A stretch of 64,000 nucleotides of DNA. It comes from Apostichopus japonicus. Lineage: Eukaryota; Echinodermata; Holothuroidea; Aspidochirotida; Stichopodidae. The position numbers and the translations under genes are program-made. Shown piece by piece: positions 49,310-61,300 of the stretch; position 1 is the stretch's first letter, and each line of letters starts with the position of its first letter. The stretch lies in assembly GCF_037975245.1 (NCBI RefSeq), contig NC_092576.1, forward strand, positions 43,903,611-43,967,610, given 5' to 3'. The notes under the pieces are model-generated. The model did no database searches, was not told the origin of the DNA, and worked only from the letters and a program-made list of their open reading frames with translations.

Positions 49310-52300
49310 GTGAGTCAATTTAAAAATTAATGTACGTCTAAAAGTAATAATGTCTCACGACATCCGTTGATGCTTACTGTAGTAGACCTTCTCCGCGGAG
49401 AACGCGAGGCGATTCGGGATTACGGTTAAGTCTCGTCGTGGTATGATTAAAAGCCGCTGGGTGATGGACCAAAGTCTAACAGTTCAAGAGGATAAAGGAT
49501 GCAATTGGGTGATGATTGTTAATATGTATTTACACTAGCTAGTTATACAGTTGTTCTGTGCCTCACACCAGTCTGTGGTTAATATAGTGAAGAGATCTCA
49601 GGTGACAGACCTTACAGTAGAAGCTTCCACTCTTCAAAGTTTCCTAAATGTGATCCTTCTTATTTGAATTAATCTTGCTAATTTCTACATGTATCCTGTA
49701 CGAATCGTACAGCGTGAGTTTATCTGAGTCTAAAGGCCCGGTCACACTAAAGCGATATTATAATGGAATACGGTCCGATTTTTCCGATTTTAGGCCGAAG
49801 AGTGAGGTTTGTGGTAGTGAATGTAATGAATGCAGTGGAATATTCGAATACCTACTCCAAATCTGAGGGGTTCTGGAACGGACTACATTCTGAAGTGATG
49901 TCACATCGATAAAAAAACGATAAAAACGATACAAATCGGAAGAGAAATCGGATAGCTATCCGATAAAAGGAAACGGAGTCAATATCAAAAGTTAGGAGAG
50001 GGCTTTTCCACATCGGAATGGCTCAACAGATAGCAAATCAAGTCCTTTATCACTGTGGCTAGAAGACCCGAATGAAAAACTGGCTGTTTCGATTCCTCCA
50101 GGAAAATCGGATAGTATTCCGGAAAAAATCGGTATAGTGTGACCGGGCCGTAATGCTAACACCGCCGTAAACTAGGGTGCGTCGGTATACCGATATAACT
50201 GGTATTTCACTCATACCGTTAGTGACGTTACTGAAATGATCTGTCATCAAATCTTGGAATAAGTTGCTGCAAAAGGAAAAACATAGATGGGAAAGTCGTG
50301 GTCATAAAGCCGCAAATACATTAGTAGGCTAGACCAGTGCCCATACGGTTCATGCTAGTGTTTGACAGTACAGTTATCGCTGTAAGTAGCGGTTCCACGA
50401 AAATTCCTGGTATACCCGGTAATAGCAGGTATTGGTCAGCGGGTATATCGGTATCTGTTTTTGCTTAAATACCGACGCACCCTATGTATGATGCTGCAGA
50501 TGCCTTGTTCATTTTGTTTTCTTAATAATCAGTTTGAGGGAGGTTTTTGTTCTTTTTCTTAAGTTTGATCATTTTTGGCAATATCAACTTTATACGCAGT
50601 GCTCGGTGGGTTTGGCAAAATTGAACGAATCAGTGCACAATGCTATTGGTAATACACGAGACCTCTCTGTTTTCTGGTCGTACTTTCCTTCAGAGAATTC
50701 ACCTTGTTTAATCTTCTTGTATTTTTTGGCAGTTCATAGAGCAAGGAATCTTAAGCCCAGAGGTAAAGACAGTAAGAGCAGTCCATTTGTTACCATCTGC
50801 CTTGGAAAAGAAAAATTTGCGACCTCAGTGATCGAAAAATCCCAGAATCCGGAATGGAACGAAGACTGCGAATTGTAAGTGATGGCAAGAAAACTATTGA
50901 GTAGCAAAATTATGAATCTGTGAAATCCTATCGAACTGTGTTGATGTGTGTCGTTGAAAAAAACAAATGATTAGAACTTTTGTTGATGGGAGGGAGGCAA
51001 ACAGGTTTGAGCAATTTGTGTGCTTGAGAAGAGTCCCCAAAATGCTGAGTAGTTTTATCATCTGGTATATAGTGAGGACTATATAATACTTGAGTGGGCG
51101 AATGCAATTGGGAGGGTCTGAGTGGGGGGTAAGGCAAGTGGAGGGTTGTTAGAAAATAACAATAGGAAAGAAAATCAGTTGTTCATGAAGCAGGGGAGTG
51201 GGTCAGATGTTAGATTCTCACATGATACAGGGACAGGAAATTAATAGTGAAAATTAGGAATTGGGAAAGATTTAAGAAGAACCACTGGATAAAAGAAACA
51301 CTTTGGGTGAGGGAGGGTGGGGAATGTGGGGTCATTGACTGGTTGTGACTAGTCACTTTTTGGTGTTAATGTTCGGTGGTAAAAAATGACCAGCTCCATC
51401 TAGGCTCATCCCTTGTAAATATCTAAACATATCAGGAGACATGGTTAATGGTAATCAATAATAAACGCTACATACATTACGCACAGTCATTTCAAGTGGA
51501 ACCTGTAACAGGGCAATTTGCCATGAAAAGAGATATTTGATATGGTAAGTTTGTTGGTCAGTGTTAAAGATGTGACTGTTGGGTGTAACGACTGGAGGGC
51601 GACAAGGAATAACGACCTCTGCTCTGTGTGATGCTGTTACAGACACATAAGATGACCATAGAAGGAGGGAAATTACTGGTGTCTGGAGTATGTACAGCTA
51701 TAGAAGTGTTACCAGGTTGCTTGAGATATATGGTAGAGTGGAAATGTTGTGAGGAGATATGTTCGCTATTCTCTTGAATTACTTCCCCCCCCCCCCTCTC
51801 CCTGTTAAGGATTCTGTTATTCTTAGTAACAGTACCTCGCCTCTGTTTGCACATGAGTATACAGAGTTTATCAAGTTTCTCATGGTAATGACCTGTAATA
51901 CATGTATATGTGATTTGAGTCAGCATTCATCCTCCTCTCTCAGGATTGTCCGTCCAAGGGACTCCAAGCTGGAACTGACAGTTCTCCACCAAGATTTCTT
52001 CCTGGAGAGGTTCCTGGGGAAAGTTGAGATCCCCCTCATGGAGGTAGAAGCTGCACCAAAGAGATCAATTAGAGGGTAAGCTCATCCATTTTCCTGCTGA
52101 CAGCCCTGTCCCCCTTTCCCCTTCTCCTTCTCCCTTCCCTTCCTCTACCCCCTTCTCCCTTTCCCTTACCACTTTCCCCTTCACCCTTTCCCCTTCTGCA
52201 CCCTACCTAAATCTGATTTTAAAACTCACTGCTAAAATATGTTGAATGCAAACATCTAGTTGCATAGCTTGCCAGGTAAAATGTAACACTTCCTTCCCAT

Positions 52301-55300
52301 TTTGACTTTAGTTTTTGGACTAAAAGCAATGAAATGTCCAGCTTTTCCCTCTAACATTTGCTTTTTAGAATAAAGTGACTAATGGAATACAAAGCAATGT
52401 CTCTTTTAGAATTAGTTTTTGGAATAAAGTGACCAACTGAAAACAATTAACGTCCCTTTGAAATTTGTTTTTGGAATAAAGTGAATACAACTACTGTAAT
52501 GTCCCTTTTAGAATTAGTTTTTGGAATAAAGTGACCGAATGGAATACAGTTAATGTCCTTTTACAAATTTGTTATTGGAATAAAGTGACTGATAAGAATA
52601 CAACTAATGTCCCCTTCAAATTTGTTTTTGGAATAAAGTGACCAATAGAATACAAGAAATGTCACTTTTATAATTTTTTTTTTGAATAAAGTGACCAATG
52701 AAATACAATTACCGTCCCTCTTAAAATTAGTTTTTGGAATAAAGCTACCAATGCAATACAAAGCAATGTCTCTTTTAGAATTAGTTTTTGGAATAAAGTG
52801 ACCAACTGAAGACAATTTAAGTCCCTTTGAAATTTGTTTTTGGGATTAAGTGACCGATGGAAAACAATTAATGTCCATTTTAGAATTAGTTTTTTTTCAT
52901 TTTTTTATGAAAGTTACCAATGGAATACAACTAATATCTCTTTTAGAATTTGTTTTTGGAATAAAATGACCATTGTAGCTATCATTACCATGATTAATAC
53001 TTGTTAACCGGTTGACATCTGTTCTGGATTTAATTTGTGTCAACTAATTTTATCAATGTCAATATTTTCACACCTTTGATGAGCCAACTGCTGGCACATC
53101 CCGTAGAGCAATCACAAACAGATATGGTTACATGTGTGTGTCACCATTGAGAAATTTATGCGTTTAGAACTCAAACTTTACCTAGCCTGTATGACGAAAG
53201 ATGTGCAACTAACCAGATTTAGTACTGTAATACCACTGTACAGTACTTCCTCATATGGAGTGCCGCCTATTTCACTGACGAGGTTCGATTTGTAAATATT
53301 TCCGCACCACTGGTTCTGTGCAAACAACAGACTTTTAAGACTTGGATAATAAAACAAGGAATTTACGAGTCAGCCTGGACTCTCAACTCTGAATTGGTAA
53401 AAGGTCTGTATGTGCGACCGCGATGTTTGAACTGTATTCCTTTTCACAGTCACGGTTTGTAAGAATTTTGGTCTCAAAGTACCCACCCAACTCCAGTTAA
53501 ATTTATAGCTGTGTATAGACATTTTTTGGGGTAATTTAATGGCTGAATAGTCCAAACAGGTTCTCAACCTATAAAATGATATTTGTGGCTGCAGATGTTT
53601 GTCCAAAATTATTTGTTGACTCTTAACAAGATTTAAAGGTGGTGTATATTCCGGTGGGACGCCATGTAAAACTTTATATGGAAAAGTCAACTATTCCGCA
53701 ATGATAGTTGACAAGACTTCCTTATCTAAATTTTTTTGTCCTTAACTCAAGATATGGGTGATTGAATGAAACTTAATTTGGCTGGTTAAACCCTCGATTC
53801 TTCCGTGCGAAGGATCCCTCATTGATGGTCTGTGATGTCATAACCATGGTCTGTGATGTCATAACCATGGTCTGTGATGTCATAACCATGGTCTGTGATG
53901 TCATAACGATGGTCTGTGATGTCATAACGATGGTCTGTGATGTCATAACGATGGTCTGTGATGTCATAACAATGGACTGTGATGTCATAACGATGGTCTG
54001 TGATGTCATAACGATGGACTGTGATGTCATAACGGCAAATATTCTTCCAAAGCTTTACTTTCCTATGATACTGTTCTGGACGATTTATCATTGAAGCCCG
54101 ATGCATGTTGGAATGTTTCCTCAGCTGTGCAGGTTCTCCGTAAATTTAGAGTGTCATCAAAATTTAATTGTTTCAGAAATACTGTTTACCTCTGTGTTTA
54201 AGAGACTTGAATATTATAAAGAAAAATAAAAACCCTTCGGTGATAAGTTAAGATTGTAAAGGAATATTTAAAGAGGGACAGACTCCTTTGGAATACCTCT
54301 CTCACAATCTGGTCAGATTGAAGGGGGGGGAGAGTGGGATGGGGGAGAGGGGTGGCATGTTCAGCTAAGGGTCTCTTTGGAGTAACATCTCATGATCTTG
54401 CTGGATGACAGTATATAACATGTGTGTCTGTCTGTCTGTCTGTTCAAGTATTTCAAGAGTCTTTCTCTCTCTTTTTCTCCCATTTTATCTAGATGGTACA
54501 AATTATTAGGAAAAGGCAGCAAAACCAAAAAGGAAGATAAAAACCGAGGAGAAATAGAAATCACAGCACAGATGAAGGGAGACTCGAATAGGAGTATCCT
54601 ACCTACGGCCATCAACGTAAAGAGTGAGTGACCGCGTCCGACAAACCTCGGAATATTACTATTAGTAGATGACCAACGACACACTGGCCTCTGCGTCTAG
54701 CTCGCCGAAAATGTATACAAAATTACAAATGCACACCCCAGGAGGGTCTTACCCCTGCCCCCTCCCCACCCCCTTACCCAAATGCCTTCCTTAGATTGAG
54801 GAATGTTAGATTAGGTAATGAATTGCTCCAATGAGGTCAAATGTGTGGAGAAAGGCTGTAAGGTGTTTAACCATGGGTGACCATTTTGTGACTTTATAGC
54901 ATATTTGCCAGCAGCACAGAAATCCTTAATAAATTTACTTTGGCGGATAACAAATTTTCTTGTAAATTTTTCGTGGGGTGTGGGTGTGGTGCATGGGGGT
55001 GTGGGTGTGGTGCATGGGGGTGTGGGTGTGGTGCATGGGGGTGGGGGTTGAGTGAAGGAAGGGTTTTGCTATTCATCCTTGTAATATGTCAATAATATTT
55101 AACAATTAGCAGTGAACTGATGGAAAGAGACAAAGCAAGAATTATTTAAATGAAAAGTTTTTTAGTGAATCGGTCATTGAATCACAACCAATATGTTGTA
55201 CACGCTGTCCATGTATTATGTAGCTAGTGATACTAACAGCATTGTTACAGTATGTTGTTCACACTGCCTGTGTAATATGTAGCTAGTAAAACTAATAGCA

Positions 55301-58300
55301 TTTTTACAGTACGATGTACACACTGTCCATATGTATTATGTAGCTAGCAATACTAGCAGCATTGTCAGTATGTTCTACACACTGTCCATGTATTATGTAT
55401 TTGAACAGCATTGTTACAGTATTTTCTACACAGTGTCCATGTATTACATAGCTAGCAGCATTGTTATAGTATGTTGTACACACTGTGCCTGCGTATTATA
55501 TAGCTAGTAATACTAGCAGCATTGTTACAGTATGTTGTACACACTGTGCCTGTGTAATATGTAGCTAACATGTTGTACACACTGTCCATATGTATTAAGT
55601 AGCTAACAGCATTGCTACAGTATGCTGTTCACACTGCCTGTGTAATATGTAGCTAACATGTTGTACACACTGTCCATATGTATTAAGTAGCTAACAGCAT
55701 TGCTACAGTATGCTGTTCACACTGCCTGTGTAATATGTAGCTAACATGTTGTACACACTGTCCATATGTATTAAGTAGCTAACAGCATTGCTACAGTATG
55801 CTGTTCACACTGCCTGTGTAATATGTAGCTAATATGTTGTACACACTGTCCATATGTATTATGTAGCTAACAGCATTGTTACAGTGTTGTACACACTGTG
55901 CCTGTGTATTATGCAGCTAGTAATACAGCACTAGCAGCATTGTTACAGTATGCTATACACAGTGGCCATGTATTATGTATTGAGCAGCATTGTTACAGTA
56001 TGTTGCATATAAGTGTACATGTATATGGTATACAGATCATTGAATCAAAAGCAATATGCATAGCTAAACATAGAAAATATTGGCTAAAATACTATTCTTT
56101 TCAAACTGTTAAGTTGTGCAAAGAAATTACTGAACGCAAAAAACAAAAATTCTCGTAATGTATCGATGATTGTACTATAATTTCTACTTTTCCAGGTTTT
56201 GCCCGACTCAATGTCCATCCGTTGAGGAAAGCCACAAGTACGCCATATATTGCTAGCCACGAAGACACCAGTACGAACCCATTCGCAGAAACGCCAGATG
56301 ACGATAACTTAGAGGTAAATAAAATATGTCTCTAAAATATGAAAGAAAGGATTACGTATTTATATCAGCCAGTTATCAACTTTATCTTACATTCTCTATT
56401 GCTTCTAAAAGACATATCAAAGTTTTTAAAAGCTAAAAGGAGTTAACAAAAATAACTTTATTTTGCAGTGTTATGTTAATCATTTCAAGTTTAAAGAAAA
56501 AGATAAACAGATGTTTGTTAATTTCATCGTCCAATCATGTGTGACGTCACATACTATTGCAAAATGTGATAAATTTCTATGTAAAATGTATCTCTTTATG
56601 GTACACACTTAAAACAATCCGTTCTAAATAATTGTGTATTCTGAACCGCGTTGTGCATCACATTTCCAATTGATTTGGAATAGCTTTACGGTACACACTT
56701 AAAACGATTCATTCTAAATAATTGTGTATTCAGAACGGTGTTGTGGATTACGGTTTTCCATTGATTTGGATACAGCTTTACGATACACTTAAAAAACAAT
56801 CCGTTCCAAATAATTGTGTATTCAGAACCGTGTTGTGCATTATGGTTTCCCATTGATTTGGATATAGCTTTACGGTACACACATAAAATGATTTGTTCTG
56901 AATAATTGTGTATTCAGAACCGTGTTGTACATTACTTTTGCCCATTGGTTTGTATCTTTACGGTACGCCCATAAAATGACTCGTTCCAAATAATTGTGTA
57001 TTCAGAACCGTGTTGTGCATCACAGTTTCCCATTGATTTGGATACAGCTTTATGCTACACATAAAAAACGATTCGTTCTAAATAATTGTGTATTCAGAAC
57101 CGCATTAGCATTATGGTTTCCCATTGATTTACATATAGCGGGTCTCTGCCCCCCAGGACATACCCAAACCACCGAGGGGAGAGAATGAACCGCAAAAGAG
57201 TCCAATGTCCAGGCTCTCGGCTAGCAGCCCTCAGAAGGAACAATCACCGACATTCCAGAGACAGGGAATGGGACGGAAGATCGTGAGGACTTCCATCAGA
57301 AAGGACAAGGTAGGCTTATAGAAATGGAAAGTTATAAAAAATTACTTGGTTTAATCAGCTGCATGAGTCCAAATCCCCCCTTACAGAAATGGAAAGTTAT
57401 CAAAAATTACTTGGTTTAATCAGCTGCATGAGTCCAAATTCCCCCCTTACAGAAATGGAAAGTTATAAAAAATACTTGGTTTAATCAGCTGCATGAGTCC
57501 AAATCCCCCCTTACAGAAATGGAAAGTTATCAAAAATTACTTGGTTTAATCAGCTGCATGAGTCCAAATTCCCCCCGTACAGAAATGGAAAGTTATAAAA
57601 AATACTTGGTTTTATCAGCTGCAGGAGTCCAAATTCCCCCCTTACAGAAATGGAAAGTTATCAAAATACTTGATTTAATCAGCTGCAGGAGTCCCAATTT
57701 CCCCCTTACAGAAATGGATAGTTATCAAAAATACTTGGTTTAATCAGCTGCATGAGTACAAATTCCCCCCTTACAGAAATGGAAAGTTATAAAAAATACT
57801 TGGTTTAATCAACTGCATGAGTCCAAATTCCCCCCTTACAGATATGGAAAGTTATAAAAAATACTTGGTTTAATCAGCTGCATGAGTCCAAATTCCCCCC
57901 TTACAGAAATGGAAATTTATAAAAATACTTGGTTTAATCAGCTGCATGAGTCCAAATTCCCCCCTTACAGATATGGAAAGTTATAAAAAATACTTGGTTT
58001 AGTCAGCTGCATGAGTCCAAATTCCCCCATAAAAAAAACTTCTGTGTGCGATGATGATATTCAAGTAATTTTGGAACGGTACAGTTTATATCTTATCATT
58101 CAGAAAAAAGAAATGAACATGGTCTTTATTTGCTATTTTAGATTGGATCAGGAGTGGTATAAAAATTATCAAGTATCAATAAATGTTTAGAGAAATGAAG
58201 AGATATGGAATTAATAAATTGCTCAGGATTAATATCCTTAAGTTGGTGAAAAGTATTTACAGCAAGGTGAGGAGGGGGGGGGGGGGGGTAGATGGTAAAA

Positions 58301-61300
58301 AGTACCTACAGCAAGGTGAGGAGGGGGGGAGATTAGTTTTATCAATTTAGTATCTCATTTTGAGAGTTATTCTGCAAGTTCTCGTAGAATTGCAGACTAA
58401 ACGCAAAATTGTCTGTTTTAAGAAGAAGATAGAGATGAGTGAATCCAACATATAATGATACCAGCTTGGAATAAAATTATTATTGACTTGCAGTACTTAA
58501 TCACTATGAAAACATGACCATTAATAGTTTAAGTTTGAATCTCATAGCATTCTATATATTACTTTGAATAAATAGAATATTTTTTGGGCCCAAGCTATAA
58601 AATACAACATCCATTCATATTCTGTGTATCTGTTTTTAAGCGCCTTTGAACGGCTGTTGTTGATATTGTCGCTATAATAATGTTTTCTGATTGATTGATC
58701 GATTGATTGGTTGATTGGTTGATATGTGTATAAATTAATCGTTGACATCATTTTGCAAACGGCTAAAAGATATGGATAATGATACCTTGGAGAATGCTTT
58801 GTATTCCAAGGCAAACGTGTCATGGCTACAGCTATTAATTTATACCGTTGCTTGGTTACCCTTGTCTTTAGTTGAAGGTATACATTCTGTAACACTCCTG
58901 CTTATAAACCTGTACGAGTCCTCTACCCACCCCACCCCACCCCCACGCCTATCAGAACGAAGACATGATGGCATAATATTGTTAATCACTCCCGATCCAC
59001 ACTCTTGTTTGAAATTTCAACCTTTGGTTCATGAAAGAGTACCTCAAATACTGCCAATTTTTTCTCGCCCAGCTTGTGCATTTTTTTAAACCTGTCAGTG
59101 ACCGTGGGGTACATGTACAATAAGGTCTTTGCCATCTAAAAACATATTTGTGCAGAAGTCATGGTAACTTCACAGAATCGGTCTGTACACGAACTGTAGC
59201 CGTCCAGTCTGCTATAGGGCTCCTCTACCCCCTCCCCTTGCACCTCCTTCCATTGTTATCAGTACCATTGACTTCTCCAGGTTTTTGAAAGTTGTATGCT
59301 GTTATATATGTAAAAGCTCAATCCAGCTAATTGCTTTGTTATCCCTCGTAACTACAATACGATGGCTCATGTCTCTGTATTCATTATGTGAATTGAATTG
59401 TGTATTTGTCCCTAGCCTATATGCCTAAATGTTTTCTGCTTTACCTTATGGTCACACTGAGTGACTTACATCTTGTCACTGCTTCATTTGCCGTCTAGCT
59501 TAACTTGTTTTTTAACTACCGTAATTCCTCTGCTTTCCTGCAAGTGTCAATGTCTTGTCATTCGTCTGCATGTCCTGCGGTGTGCTTTTCGTTTTGTTGA
59601 CAGGAGACCCTGCATGGCAGCACACCTAACTTAGCCGACACAGCCCGGTCAGATCTGGACACCGCCCGGTCAGATCTGGACACCCCTTTTAAGAGGCAGG
59701 CTACCTATTCTAGCCAGACCTCTCTGGGTCCGATCACCGTCTCTAACAACAGTGCCAGATTCAGAAAGAAATCTGCCACCATATCTTCCCAGGAGAAACC
59801 CAAGGAGGTGGAGATGGCGATGAGGAAGGTGGAGCAAACGGCGATGAAGAGGGTCGAACAGCAATCAGGAGACTCGTCGCCAAGGCCGATATTACGCACC
59901 CTCTCGGAGGAATGCTTGTCCAAGTCTGCTGAGAAGCTACTGGAGGAAGACGCCAAAGCAGCAAATCAACCAGCTAAAAGGAGTAAGTTAAAAAAAGATA
60001 TATATATATGTAAATTGAGGTATAGTGGTGTAGCCCCTTCGCCTTCTTAAGAAGTTAATACTGAAGCATTGACCAATTTAACTAATTTCCATTGCCCCCT
60101 TTGCCCTTCCATCCCCCTCAACAATATTTCATCTCCCTCCCTCCCTCCATTTCCCCCATTTATCCCTTTAATCTCACCTATTACTCCCTCTCCTCTCACC
60201 CCCCTACTCTCTCTCCTTACCTCCTACTCTCACCCCCCTGCACCCCTTCATTTCTGCCCCCTCCCCATCACTGCACCTTCACTTCAGTTTTAAAGAATAT
60301 TAAAAACAAAATGGTTCCTCGATCTGAAAGCTAACTATTTTCGTGGAGTGTATTGGGAGTCGTAAACGGTATACATCGTAATGCCTTTTCAAACATAATT
60401 TTTTTGTTTATTCGTGTATGTGTGTGTGTGTCTCATTCTCAGTATTCTACAAGCCAACTTCCAAGTCTGCCAGGAGATCTAAGGCTACAAGCCAGTACTA
60501 TATAAGGGACACCCCATCACCTACCCATACACCCCCAGCAAGTCTTCCATCGTCACCGACTCACACCCTCGACGACGACCAACCACCGTTTCCTCCGTCC
60601 ACCCCTGAGGGCGAAGACACCGCGGACGGTATAGTGTTTGCAGCTCATCCTCTCCAAAGCCTCTCCAAGGAGGTAAGTACGCCACCTACCTTCATGGTAC
60701 TGTCCTCTCACAATCGCAATTGTTTTTTTTTTGGTATTTTTGCAAACACTACATTACACGATAAGCGTCCGATGTGTCGAGTTAGGTTATACAGGCATGA
60801 GCTTTTTCCGTGAATTCGCGGAATATCCGCTTGTTTTCTACCTCGGAGACAAATACTATTATCCTAACACACTGTAACATACGCAAACTGGAGCCTATAC
60901 TGCAATTTTTTCAAAGTTCTGTGATTTTGTTTTTACCCAAGGCGCATCACTGGTTATATCAAGAAGGAATAATTTATTCAATTATCGCATAGCAAAATGC
61001 TGATGCAACAAGGTGGTCAAATCTCTATACCAGTGCAAAGATGTATATAGCAGATTTTTTTTTTCTACAGGAATCGTAATATTTTAAAGATATTATAAGC
61101 TAGACAGCCTTCAAGCCTGTTACACAAAGATGTTTAAACACCAAGTCGTTACAAGTCAATTGACAGTCGTACCATGTTTGCCAAAGAAAAGAAAAACAGT
61201 CATTTTGTATACTTCCACGTTAGTGACTTTTGGTAGGGCCTTTATTTACTCTCCCAGATAAATGGATTAGTGGAGGAGTCATCTAAGCGGATAATGGATT

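Noticed and set aside
53773-54106. Overlapping ORFs with perfect 7-residue repeats
   Set aside because: The 21-bp tandem repeat leaves several frames open; they lie in an intron of the Rab11-FIP gene.
59670-59964. Minus-strand ORFs opposite Rab11-FIP exon 7
   Set aside because: Shadows of the coding exon.
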